A DNA stretch of 64,000 nucleotides, from assembly GCA_037952775.1 (NCBI GenBank), contig JBANAY010000004.1, positions 5,828,001 through 5,892,000 of the forward strand, in the 5' to 3' direction. Positions 1-10,112 of this stretch are shown one piece after another. The stretch comes from Clonostachys chloroleuca (taxonomy: Eukaryota; Ascomycota; Sordariomycetes; Hypocreales; Bionectriaceae). Positions within the stretch are counted from its first letter, which is position 1. Each line of letters starts with the position of its first letter. The notes below the pieces were generated by a model, which did not search any database, was not told the origin of the DNA, and saw nothing but the letters and a program-made list of their open reading frames with translations. The position numbers were made by a program, and so were the translations under genes.

Positions 1-2670
1 GACCATGCTGGATTTATTTGGCTTAAAGGCAATCCTGGCACCGGCAAATCAACGATCATGAAATATCTGTTGAAGGAGACTCAAACAGCAAACTTTTATG
101 ATACCACTCTTCATTTCTTTTTCAATGCTCGAGGTCATGACTTGGAAAAAACAACAGTAGGCATGTATCGCGCACTTTTGATACAAATCTTTCAACAACT
201 TCCAGCCTTGCAGAGTACCTTTGATAGTCTCGCGGATCACACTAAAAATCGACAACAGTGGACTGTCGAAGAACTTGAGGAGCTTTTTGAACAAACTATG
301 GAACAAGCTACAGGCTATTCCATAATATGCCTCGTTGATGCTCTGGACGAATGTCACGAAAATGATGCACGACAAATGTTGAGATTCTTCGAAAGAATGG
401 GACGGTTAAGTCTGTCGGCCAACGGCTCATTCAGAGTTTGTTTTTCAAGCCGTCACTACCCGCATGTCGCGTTCAAGGATGGGCTTGGTCTTGAAATTAT
501 TTTGGAAGACCAAAAGGACCATAGCAGTGACATCACTCAATATATAAAAAGCGAGCTAAAAATAGGCCCCAGCAACCTCGCTCGAGACATACAAACGGAA
601 TTACATAGAAAGGCATCCGGTATTTTCATGTGGGCTGTTCTTGTTGTTGAAATACTAAACCGGGAACGGGAGCATGGACGCTTATACAATCTTCATCGCA
701 AGCTCCAAGAGATCCCATCAGATCTGCACCAGGCTTTTCGTCTCATTCTGTCTCAACAAACAGAAACGGATAGCAACCGCCATCTACTCTATTTTCAATG
801 GGTCCTCTTCGCAAGATATCCACTCACTCCTAAAGAGCTCTATTTTGCCCTTATCCAGGACGTTGAGGGTGTTGTGCTAGACCCAAAGGATCTACCCCCT
901 CATGACATCAGACTTTTTGTGTTGGAGCATTCCAAAGGCCTGGCCGAGATCACCAAATCTGAGCCTCCTACTGTTCAGTTCATCCACGAATCTATTCGAG
1001 ACTTTCTGCTTAGAGATGGAGGCCTAAGCAGTAGATGGCCTAGTTTTAGCGGTAATTTAATTGGGAAGTGTCATCTTCGACTTCGAGATTCCTGCCTCAA
1101 ATACATTGGAAATGATATAGTCGGTCCACTCGGCCTTGCAGAGAAGTCACAACCCCTAAATTATGGCGCAGCCAGAGAACTTCATGACAAAGCTACCCTT
1201 TCGTTCCCATTCCTGCAATATGCCGTCCAAACCATTTTCTTTCATGCAGACTTAGCTGAGAGTGATGGCATATCACAACAGGAGTTTGTGTTTGACTTCC
1301 CACGGACTAATTGGATTGCACTTGATAGCATCTTTGATTTACGCTGGATCCGGCAATACAATCATAACACACGGCTAAACTACATTTTAGCTGAACTCGA
1401 TGCATCGCATCTTCTCAAGCATTTTTCTTCACCTGCTTCATTCTTGACAGTGGGGGAGGAAAGATGCGGCTGTCCATTATTAGTAGCCATTGCCAATGAT
1501 AACAAAGCCGCCATTGACCATTTCCGGAGTCTACTCCTGGAAAGCTTATCTCCAAAAAGCCTTTTTAGGACGAAGCTTGAAGAACTAACACAAGCCAGCA
1601 GAGTCTTAGTAAAGCTGCCCTATGACTTTGTTTTCTCAATGTCTAGATCCTTCATCTCGCATTTGGCAGAGTATGGCGCCTTGGATATTGTTGCTTTTCT
1701 GGTAGAATGTAATCGCTCCAATCTGCAGAATGAAAGGAATACTGAAGACAATCTACACGTGGATAACACACAAATGAGTTTCACCGGTAAGCTCAGAGAC
1801 ACAAAACAGATCGATCCCTGTTCCAAGGATAACACCGGCCGAACCTTGATCTCCTGGGCTGCAAAATGGAATGATCTGGGCGTTATGAAAATACTTCTTG
1901 GCTCCGGCATATCTGACCTTAACTCCGAAGACGGGATGAAACGCACACCAATCGCGTGGGCATCTCAATGCGGATCTTCCAAAATCGTTGAATATTTTCT
2001 GCAGATACGGCAAGTTGAATCCGATATGAGGGACAAAAATGGGCAGACACCACTGAGCCTAGCTGCGGTACCAGCTGCCCGAACCGTTGTGACCGGGAAT
2101 CATTTGGATGTTGTTCAACTTCTACTTGGAACGGGGAGGGTTGATCCGGACTCGAAAGATAATCATGGCCGGACTCCATTGAGTTGGGCTACAGAATATA
2201 AAGGCGTCCTTTTTGAGCATAGCCTTCGAATTATTGAGGCATTGGTCCAAACTGACCAAGTCGATGTCAATTCAAGGGATGATAACGGCTATACGCCACT
2301 AATCTATGCCAGTAAAACTTCAAACACCAAGGTGGTTGAGTATCTATCGACCCTTGAACAAATCAATTTCGGGTCAAGAGACAATAGAGGCCGGGACGCG
2401 TTGAGTTGGGCTGCCCAGATGGGAAATATTTCGTTCATGAAAATCCTAGATAAGACCAATAAAACAGTCGAGATTGACTCAAGGGACAACCAAGGCCGCA
2501 CCCCACTTTGGTGGGCGGCATGGTCATGTCAGAAGGAAATGATTTTGTGCCTTCTTGAGACTGGAAAAGCGAATCCTGAGTTCACAAACAACACTGGCAC
2601 CATGATCTTTTTTCCAGATCCGAAGATAAATAAACTTCTTGAGGAATGGAAACACTTGTATATAGAATAG
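1..2670 (+). CDS. NACHT-ankyrin NLR-like protein, 5' end outside the window
   Basis: Frame 1 is open from base 1, so the gene begins upstream; 889 residues are visible. Residues 10-18 read GNPGTGKST, a Walker A loop, and about 90 residues later LVDALDEC is a NACHT-type Walker B. The middle part (about 200-600) looks like the helical region that follows fungal NACHT modules. From about residue 610 to the end there are roughly seven degenerate ankyrin repeats, seen as recurrent GRTPLSWA, GQTPLSLA and GYTPLIYA blocks. Family knowledge: such STAND proteins act in cytosolic non-self recognition or programmed cell death, with an N-terminal effector domain (HET, Goodbye, patatin and others). That effector domain is not visible, so the output is unknown. 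No intron is needed in the visible part. It ends in YIE at a TAG stop. Confidence 0.9.
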   Translation, partial: DHAGFIWLKGNPGTGKSTIMKYLLKETQTANFYDTTLHFFFNARGHDLEKTTVGMYRALLIQIFQQLPALQSTFDSLADHTKNRQQWTVEELEELFEQTMEQATGYSIICLVDALDECHENDARQMLRFFERMGRLSLSANGSFRVCFSSRHYPHVAFKDGLGLEIILEDQKDHSSDITQYIKSELKIGPSNLARDIQTELHRKASGIFMWAVLVVEILNREREHGRLYNLHRKLQEIPSDLHQAFRLILSQQTETDSNRHLLYFQWVLFARYPLTPKELYFALIQDVEGVVLDPKDLPPHDIRLFVLEHSKGLAEITKSEPPTVQFIHESIRDFLLRDGGLSSRWPSFSGNLIGKCHLRLRDSCLKYIGNDIVGPLGLAEKSQPLNYGAARELHDKATLSFPFLQYAVQTIFFHADLAESDGISQQEFVFDFPRTNWIALDSIFDLRWIRQYNHNTRLNYILAELDASHLLKHFSSPASFLTVGEERCGCPLLVAIANDNKAAIDHFRSLLLESLSPKSLFRTKLEELTQASRVLVKLPYDFVFSMSRSFISHLAEYGALDIVAFLVECNRSNLQNERNTEDNLHVDNTQMSFTGKLRDTKQIDPCSKDNTGRTLISWAAKWNDLGVMKILLGSGISDLNSEDGMKRTPIAWASQCGSSKIVEYFLQIRQVESDMRDKNGQTPLSLAAVPAARTVVTGNHLDVVQLLLGTGRVDPDSKDNHGRTPLSWATEYKGVLFEHSLRIIEALVQTDQVDVNSRDDNGYTPLIYASKTSNTKVVEYLSTLEQINFGSRDNRGRDALSWAAQMGNISFMKILDKTNKTVEIDSRDNQGRTPLWWAAWSCQKEMILCLLETGKANPEFTNNTGTMIFFPDPKINKLLEEWKHLYIE

Positions 2671-3671
2671 CTATTGGTTAGATGTAGGTATAAAAAAGAT
2701 TGCTCCCTCTAGATAACTCGTAATCAAAATTCAATATTGTTCCGTTTATCTTGAAGTAACATTAAAGTTTAGCTTTATTACGAGTAATTAGGCTAATCAT
2801 AATACAATAAGTAGATTTTCAACTTGAGCATAGAAGGGAGCACTCAAAACTAGGTTCCGTTCCACAGATGGCAGGTTGCTATTGATGCATTGTACCAAGG
2901 CATCGACATTTCTGATCCCACCACCTTTACCCATCCATGTTGCTCAAGTACGCTTCTCTTCGATTCTATCCGAACAGCGTATATTCAACATAGCACAACT
3001 CTAATGTGGTGGACGACGAAATTATCATGGTAATCGAGATTCTCGGGCTTCCACAATATGTGAGGAGGGTTATGGTATGAAACGGCGGCCCGAATTCGCC
3101 GGCTCAATTCTCTAAGCAAGCTGGCTATTTGTGACCCTGGCTAATCACAGCATGAAAAATGCGTACTGATTCGTCAGCTATTAGAAAAATGCAATTTATG
3201 CAGGATCCACCGGGCAAGGGATGCCATGGAGTCCACGGACCGTGTCCAGGAATCTGTGTGTCATTGTGGATGACGAGGTATTGAAACAAAACAACGGCAT
3301 AATAACAACAATCGAGGAAAAGAAGAGAGAACAAATCCAAAGGATTGATCCCAGTGGCTGATGTCGTATTAGACTGCGGGAAACCGGCACGACAACTTGA
3401 AACACCAGTTTACGCACTCAGGGGTTTGGATGGATGGTTGCGAAAACCAGTTCAATTGATGTGGCTTTGCGCCCAATGGGACTATGATTGCTTCAACGTT
3501 TATCAATCCTTAAATATATCAGGTTCTTATTGTTTTTTTCTTCTCTGAACTTGAATAAAAGACTTGAACTAGACTCTGGGCCGAGTGTTAGGATGTCTTG
3601 CAAATGCTAAGCGATTTCAAGGATCCTTCGTCATATCCTTATTCGATGGCGCTCGGCGGATTTTCCTCCAA
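2671..3671. other. Intergenic, no gene seen
   Basis: AT-rich 3' flank of the NACHT gene followed by about 1 kb with only short ORFs on both strands, none with family resemblance or a plausible intron model. The only structured piece nearby is the stop-interrupted minus-strand ORF that follows. Confidence 0.5.
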
Positions 3672-4187
3672 TCAAGGTTGGGTACTACCTGGTAGATCGA
3701 CATACTGATTAAAATCAAGCTTTTGCAAACCAGGCTGAGCGGAGAATTCCATTAGCAGTAATTTAACATAATGTCCCGCTCCATGTTCCAACATAGGATC
3801 AGGAGACAGATGTCCGAGGGATCTCTCGCCCATTGAGAGATAGCGTGGAAACACGTCTCCATTAGCCAGAATAGCGTACTCTGTAGATCTCTATGGCATA
3901 TGCCAATCAAATGTCAGAGAAGAAGTAATTACTGCCCTACCAGTCACTTGAACCCCTGACGCTGTCACAGTCCTTGGCGAGGGGTGCCAAGTCGATTCGC
4001 GATAGACAAGGCGTGCTCGGCCATCCACCTCGGAGGTTTTCCCCCGCTCAATTCCAGCAAGTGCCGATGACTGACGATTTAGTGCCGGCATATGGTGTAA
4101 TACTGCGAGGGTTTCATGATTACGCGTCGCGATAGTCTTCGAAACCATCAATGAGTGTTGCTCCACCAATTGCAATTCGGCCGACAA
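3672..4187 (-). pseudogene. Unrecognised ORF broken by one in-frame TAG
   Basis: On the minus strand one frame runs from about 4187 to 3672 (about 170 codons), interrupted by a single TAG. Just before the stop it reads TFDWHMP. Just after, in the same frame, it reads RSTEYAILANGDVFPRYLS and continues to a second stop after PGSTQP. A CAG-to-TAG change would explain the break. I do not recognise the family. The composition (GHLSPDP, HGAGHYVKLLL) is protein-like on both sides of the stop. No convincing ATG or upstream exon was found, so this is probably a relic of a longer gene. It could also be a chance long frame. Confidence 0.4.
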
Positions 4188-4422
4188 AGTCCAGTCTAGA
4201 TTCCGACTAGAAATTGGTGATGCCGATCAGAAGAGGAGTGATGGCGACGTGTCGCTATCTGATTCTGATCTCATGGTTGGACGACGTCAAGGACTCCTGT
4301 ATATAAGGAGACGCGTTCTCCTGTTGTCGAAAACATTCCTCAGATCAGTACAGTCTTTCGACCACCATTCGCCTACTCCTCTCAACGTTTTTTTGACGCT
4401 TATTTGACGCTTATTTGTAACG
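4188..4422. promoter_or_regulatory. Promoter of the tetrapeptide-repeat gene (TATA box)
   Basis: A TATA-like element (TATATAAG) lies at about 4300, about 120 bases before the start codon of the secreted repeat protein. It is followed by pyrimidine-rich sequence (CTCCTCTCAACG), typical of highly expressed fungal genes. The very end holds the 11-bp tandem duplication listed separately. Confidence 0.5.
4392..4413. repeat. 11-bp tandem duplication before the start codon
   Basis: TTTGACGCTTA occurs twice head to tail, ending 9 bases before the ATG of the secreted repeat protein. It would lie in the 5' leader. It may be replication slippage; no function is implied. Confidence 0.75.
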
Positions 4423-5277
4423 ATGGGCCGCTCTCTTTACCTTCTTTCAATCGCGCTGCACCTGTCTAGCAGCTGGGCTGCTCCTCAGTTCAGCAGTGGT
4501 GCTCCTGGGCTCCCTAGCGGACGTCCAACCGACTTCCCCACGGGCATTCCCACGCCAGGTCCGCCTCCTACTGGCCGTCCCACGGGCATCCCGAGCGGTA
4601 TTCCTAGCGGTATTCCCAGTGGTGTCCCGAGCGGTATCCCAAGCGACGTTCCCAGCTCTGACCTTGAGGTACGCCAGGTACCAACACCAACTGGTATCCC
4701 AACTGGTTGGCCCACTGGCATTCCAACAAGCTGGCCCACCGAGATCCCTACTGGTTTCCCAACCGGCTGGCCAACCGGCCGGCCAACTGAAATTCCTACT
4801 GGCTTCCCAACCGGTAGACCTACCCCGAGCGGCATCCCTAGTGGTATTCCAAGCGGCGCTCCTACCCCTGATCTTGAAGAACGCCAGGTACCAACACCGA
4901 CTGGTATCCCAACCGGTTGGCCCACTGGCATTCCAACATACTGGCCAACCGACTTCCCAACTGGCTGGCCAACTGGTATTCCTACTGGCTGGCCCACTGG
5001 CCCCGTCCCTACTCCCTCCGGGCCTGGCGGGCCTCCCACCGGCCGCCCTACTGGACCAATCCCCACTCCCAGCGGCATTCCCCGAGGCCCTTCCAACGTC
5101 GATGATCTAAATGCCGTGGCTGCTGCTACTAGTGGGCCTGGTGGCCCAGTGCACACTCCTCACCCTTCTCACACTGGTCCTCCCCCTTCAGTCTCTCACT
5201 CTAGCCGTCCTGTCCCTACTCCTGGCCCTCCCCCATCGTCGGGCTTCCACACCCGCACCCGAACTGCGACCCTATAG
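4423..5277 (+). CDS. Secreted Pro/Thr/Gly tetrapeptide-repeat protein
   Basis: Single exon, 284 residues. Residues 1-20 form a signal peptide (MGRSLYLLSIALHLSSSWAA). Nearly all the rest is a four-residue periodic repeat of the form P-[TS]-[GED]-[IWFRV], for example PTGIPTGWPTGIPT and PSGIPSGIPSG. Two spacers, SDLEVRQVPTPTG (about 84) and PDLEERQVPTPTG (about 154), start two near-identical larger modules, so the gene grew at two repeat scales. The tail is rich in Pro, Ser and His and ends TRTRTATL; no GPI signal is seen. The regular Pro suggests an extended, polyproline-like, probably O-glycosylated wall or surface protein. I do not recognise the family. The repeat also produces long open shadow frames on both strands; the signal peptide, TATA box and leader support this frame. 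Confidence 0.8.
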   Translation: MGRSLYLLSIALHLSSSWAAPQFSSGAPGLPSGRPTDFPTGIPTPGPPPTGRPTGIPSGIPSGIPSGVPSGIPSDVPSSDLEVRQVPTPTGIPTGWPTGIPTSWPTEIPTGFPTGWPTGRPTEIPTGFPTGRPTPSGIPSGIPSGAPTPDLEERQVPTPTGIPTGWPTGIPTYWPTDFPTGWPTGIPTGWPTGPVPTPSGPGGPPTGRPTGPIPTPSGIPRGPSNVDDLNAVAAATSGPGGPVHTPHPSHTGPPPSVSHSSRPVPTPGPPPSSGFHTRTRTATL

Positions 5278-5970
5278 CGGGTTACCCCGTTTCTCTGGGG
5301 AGAGAATGCTTGGCGACATGGCCGGTGTGCTGCCATCCTGGACTTCTGACTGTGGTGGGCACTACGGCTGAAGGGGCTACGCGGTACATGCCACAGGGAA
5401 ATAGGTTCTTTTGTGTTCTTTCCTTCTTTTGCTACTGTTAGTGATGATTTAAGGGCTGCACGTTTAGGCCAACTTGAAGGGTTGATTGTGATTTTATACA
5501 TAAAAGCACAATGATCAAGGATTTTCACTTCTCACACTCCTTTTTTATTACCTTCCTTTTTCAATAAAATCCATTTGAGAACTCCCTCTTTATATCATTA
5601 CTCATTCCTCAAACCAATTTTACTCGACCAAAATGCGCGGTTCAGTGCATGCTCGTTGGGGGCCGGGGTCTTCTTTTTTCCTGTCAAGTAACTTTTGCTT
5701 TGTAATCTATACATTTTCGTGTGCTGGTTCGATTTCAGTATCTCAGGATTGTTAAGACTGATAAGATGAGCCACCGTCCGGCAATTCTTAAGAGGCAAAT
5801 TTCCGCGGAATTCCAGGAAAGAACGGTACCGTGTCATATATTTTCTGTATGTAGGATGATGGCGCCATCAAATGCAATTTTGATTACCGAGTTGTAAGCT
5901 CGGGCCGATCTGCCCTGATGATCAGATCGTCGCTGTGCTTCTCATGAGGTTCCCGCTAGACTTTACGTCA
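5278..5970. other. Intergenic between converging genes
   Basis: Holds the 3' flanks of the repeat-protein gene (plus) and of the alpha/beta hydrolase (minus). AT-rich runs lie near 5540-5600. No gene was recognised. Confidence 0.5.
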
Positions 5971-6841
5971 TTAACAGGTTTCTGCAATCTTTACAAGCCA
6001 GTCGACAACCTGTTCCTGCATGGAAATGTGCGGGGCATGATCTCCAGCAACAGAAGTGACTCCAACTGCCTTTCCAGAATACTTTTCCAATCTTTCAATG
6101 CCCAATCGCTGATTCTTCGGTGAAATTACTTTATCATTCTCGCTGAAGAGCACCTCAAGAGCGACCTCTGGGATCGTGTAACTGAGAAAAGTCACCTTGC
6201 TACCAAAGGCTTTCGAAGAATGTTGAGCGGTCTTCCTCGCCCATGCCATTTGCTGGTCCTTCGGAAGGTTTGAAAAAACTAGAAACCCAGAATGGGCGTA
6301 ATCGATTGGGTCTATTTTCAACCATCCATCATCCTAGACAGAGATATCAGCTTTTTTCCACCAGCTGACCACAGGCAAGACATTGTCGGGATGAGCAGGG
6401 CAGACAAACGTCGCAGTCCATTGGAATAACATGGTCCAGCGGCACATCAACCAAAATCTCGGTTGAGGCTTGATCTAGTTGGGGAATTATTGACGACATG
6501 TAGGCGAGTGTAGCAAGGCCGCCACTTTTGCCTTTGCGCTCCCGCTCGACCCTGCCCAGTCCCTCACAGCTCTGCGTTTTGGGAACACCGGAGTACGAGC
6601 TGGAGACAAGAATGACGTCTCTGCCCTCGTCGGCAAGCCTCTCGACTTCTTGAGAAATAGCTGCGGCGTCATCGAACATATCGGGCAGTGGTCGGTGATC
6701 ATCCGGTCCGAGCCGCACGGAAGGTAGTGGAAGTACGCGGGCATCGATGCCACGTTTTATCACGGCATCCCGGACATCGAAATAAATTTCGTCGGAGGCA
6801 AAAGAGCCCGGCAAAAAGACGACCGTTGGCTTCTTTGTCAT
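5971..6841 (-). CDS. Alpha/beta hydrolase with non-canonical nucleophile elbow
   Basis: Two exons, 6841-6410 and 6333-5971; 264 residues. The intron of 76 nt starts GTTTGT, has a GCTGAT branch site and ends CTGTCTAG. It joins PMDCD to DDGWLKIDP in phase and removes a stop. The start is the ATG giving MTKKPTVVFLPGSF; an upstream ATG at 6868 would add nine residues. Family features: an N-terminal VVFLPGSF strand-loop, a nucleophile-elbow region VSSSYSGVP, an acid in LFSENDKV and a catalytic His in AGDHAPHIS. The usual G-x-S-x-G is S-S-S-Y-S here, so both elbow glycines are replaced. The Ser-Asp-His triad itself can be placed. Substrate unknown; probably a cytosolic esterase-like enzyme. A relative with a canonical elbow lies at 29640-30484. 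Confidence 0.8.
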
Positions 6842-7717
6842 TTCCTTCGCAGAGAAAATCAGCAGCAAGTTCCTGGTAATATAATTATCAATTGGCTTAC
6901 CGTGGTGGGTGAGGGATGTTTCATTGAATTTAATGAGACGTGCTTCAATTCACAGAGGTAGCGGAATGCGGAGTTTCAGGCAGTGGAATCAGTGGAGCCA
7001 GCGCACAGAATTAGCGGTCAATTTTCCACTGTCTCTGGCATTCATTGTTATGATAATCACGTGACACCCTCGAGCATCAATCCCATCGCCCACCGCACTC
7101 TTTTTTTGATCCAACAAAAACTCATCCGCCTGTGGCGAAGCTAATCTCGTTGATTTTTTTCTATTTTCTTTTCTTTTTTGAAAATAGTTTTTAGACGTGC
7201 TAACTTGAATACGGGAGTTGAGAGTTAGCTCCAGCAGAAATTTTGACTTGGTAGCGAAAGTACGAAAGCAACTAGAAAATTAGATCTGATGTTAGTCACA
7301 ATTTGGTTATTTTCAATTCAGTAGATCCAAAGTCTTACCTCGGGGAACCACTATGTAATCTAGCCATCCATAGAATTAAATTAAGTGTGATACTGGCTCA
7401 ATATATAAGGTAGATAACAATGCCTGGTGTGTAAGTTGTAGGGTAGGCTGCAAGCGAAACGACCTTGGCAAGATTGGGTTAGCATTATGTTGATATCTGT
7501 GACTTACATAAGCGTGGTCACGGGACATGGGAACCAATCTGTCGCCTTTCATAAAAGCACCATCGTGCCGGTTGCCGCTGCTGCTGATAAGGGACATTGC
7601 GACGCTTTTGTCTCAATTCTTCGCCCCTTGATCTCACCCGGACCATCAAGCGCATTGAGGGATTGAACGGCTCCATCTACGACGATATCGGCAAATGACT
7701 CTGCCGTAGTTTTCGCC
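6842..7717. other. Divergent promoter region
   Basis: Shared upstream sequence of the alpha/beta hydrolase (minus) and the Zn2Cys6 regulator (plus). It contains a T-rich stretch near 7100-7190. No gene was recognised. Confidence 0.5.
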
Positions 7718-9967
7718 ATGGGCGGTCGACTTCCATCGCGGCCTATGACGTTCACAGGGTATGCGGGCATTTGTTTGGTCCCCCGGTTTTCCTCCATCCC
7801 ACCACCAGGTCCCTGACGTGCTAACACGACTAGATGCTGGACATGCAAAGCACGAAAGATAAGATGTGACGAGACACCAGTGTCTTGTAGGAACTGCGAA
7901 AAGAAGGGTGTCGCGTGCGGTGGCTATGGGATCCGGCTGCAGTGGGTCTCAGACCCGTTTACGCAACCTGACAAACAAGCTGGTGGCACTGGAGGCCGCA
8001 GAAGTATTAAACTAGGTGATTTGCTACCCTCTCCTGTCTTTTAAGCTTTCAGTTTCCTCCTCTGGAAGCCATAGGCTAACCCCCTCGACAGACAAGCTGA
8101 GTGGGCAGCGATATCGTCTGGACGACATCGACGGCTTCCTGGGTGTCATTGATGGGGAAGCCGTATCAAGGGAATCCGTGAGACATGGTCCCTTCTCAGT
8201 CTTCCCAGTCCAACCGAGTGATATTGGTGGATCGAGTACGGAAGACGACTCGGTCTCACTAGCCATCACCCCTGATCCTCTAAACCCTCACGACAGTGTT
8301 GCCCAAACTCGGCAGGAATGGGACTATGAGGACTACGCTGTGGATCTAAACGAGAACCACTCGTCATATTTACCAGTCACTGTGCCAATAGCACAATCAG
8401 AAGAGGAGCGAGTTATCGATCAGAGCCAGGTTGGTCAAGAAGATAGCCTAACCATCGCCTCGGATGAACTGGATGGAGTGTTGGATCCCTATCTGAATTC
8501 TTCTACCCCCGACATCAGCCAAGACCAAAACTTCGGTAGCGAGTTGGTCGTTTTCCAAAGCACTAGCCACAACGAAACCTCCTTTGGTTCGCCTGTTCGA
8601 ACGCTGGCCGAGGATTTCCTTCGGCATCCTGCCTTGCCCCGCAACCCACGTATCACCTTATCCGGAGACGTCGAGATAGACTCCCTCATCGACCATTATA
8701 TGATTCACGTTGCTGATATTCTACAACCACTTCTTCATCCGCAAAACCAATACCGCTCACGCGGCTTATTCCTCACCTCAGCACTCCAAGGCGCAATTAA
8801 GAACATCCTGGACCCAACCGAATGTACCCCCACCATTTATTCCACGCTATTCCACTCGGTACTGGCATCAGCAGCTTACCATCTGTGGAATCGAAATAAG
8901 TATTATGCCAGATATAAAAGTTTAGGGGTGGCGCATCAACAGAATGCCCTCAGCTCGTTGAGAGTCGCCATGCAATCACCCGCAAGTGGTGCAGACTACA
9001 AGACACTCATGATGGCCATGCTGTCCCTCGTCACCATTGGGGTAGGTAATCAGAGCCCGAGGTTTAGGAACAGGAGCTTACTATTTGATAGGTTGTATCT
9101 GGCGACGGCGCAGATTTCCAAGTTCATCTCGGGGCAGCGAATCAGTTACGGAATTCTCGTAACCGATGGAGGGTCGTCAGCAGCCAGACTCGGCAAGTAA
9201 ACGAGATCAGCTTTTTTCTGTCCCTACTCACGAGGACGCTTGCTTTTCAACCTTCATCTACGACTTGGTCTGGGAGAGAGCAACAGACCCTTGATGAAGA
9301 AATGGATCTGGTCCAGTCTAATACATGCTTCGAGTTCATGTACGGAATCACACCCGTCATCGCGGGAACCATCCTGGAAATGTGTCGCCTGGGAGAATAT
9401 CTTTTACGCTTTCAGCAAGATGGCGGTAATAGCTCTTCCATACCTGATGATCTACTTGAAGCTTGCGAGTCGCTGGGAGAAAAGCTCCTGTCTTGGAGAT
9501 TTGAGTTGGAGACGATAAGCTCGATCCAGGCCAACGACGTGTACATCTCCACCATATTTTACCACCAAGCCCACGCATGGCACCACGCAGCCCTCGTATA
9601 TTATTACAGGAGAATACAGAGCTGGAAGAGCGCAGACCTGACCCAGGAAATACAACACACGATGGAGCACATGCATGCCGCCGAGGATTCGAAGATGATG
9701 CCCGGATCCCCCAGGCAAGGTCTCATGGCACCCCTTACTTGGCCCGCCACCATCGCTTCTCTTGACGCCATTGGTGCTCAGCGAGATATTTGTCGAAGAT
9801 GGTGGGAGCGGGTGCTGAGTTACGGGCTTGCGAATATCGACAAGCAATGGGACGTCGTGCAGCAGGTCTGGGAAAGGGTCGACGAATTGCGGCAGTGCCA
9901 CGGTGTTGGTGCTCCAGATGGGATGACTGTTTATCGCAGCTTGGATATTCATATTTTGCCCGTGTAA
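7718..9967 (+). CDS. Zn2Cys6 transcription factor, ARG81/ARCA-like
   Basis: Four exons: 7718-7758, 7834-8015, 8092-9041 and 9092-9967; 682 residues. All introns (75, 76 and 50 nt) are GT-AG and in phase; the first ends in GCTAACACGACTAG. The N terminus reads MTFTGCWTCKARKIRC, a Zn2Cys6 cluster with six cysteines (CWTC, C at +7, then CRNC and a final C), followed by GGYGIRLQW. That tail is typical of the arginine-metabolism regulator II (ARG81/ARCA) group. The rest fits a Fungal_trans_2 domain, e.g. LRVAMQSP, SGDGADFQVHLGAANQL and a C-terminal WERV region. It would act in the nucleus. It converges on the ureohydrolase gene 145 bp away, so that gene is a natural candidate target. The exact pathway is inferred. 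Confidence 0.9.
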
Positions 9968-10112
9968 TCATAACTAATACAAGAATAATACAATATCAAT
10001 TTTGGTATGCTAAAATGCTCCACCTTCCGTAAACTCCAGTCATCATAACATCCACCTCTTCAATTCACATGCAAATGCTTGGCTTAGTATATCTACATCC
10101 TCACTTTGTAAA

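Noticed and set aside
4485..5156. Long minus-strand frame (223 codons) opposite the secreted repeat gene
   Set aside because: It mirrors the repeat on the other strand (GxPVG units), lacks a signal peptide or promoter and overlaps a well-supported gene.
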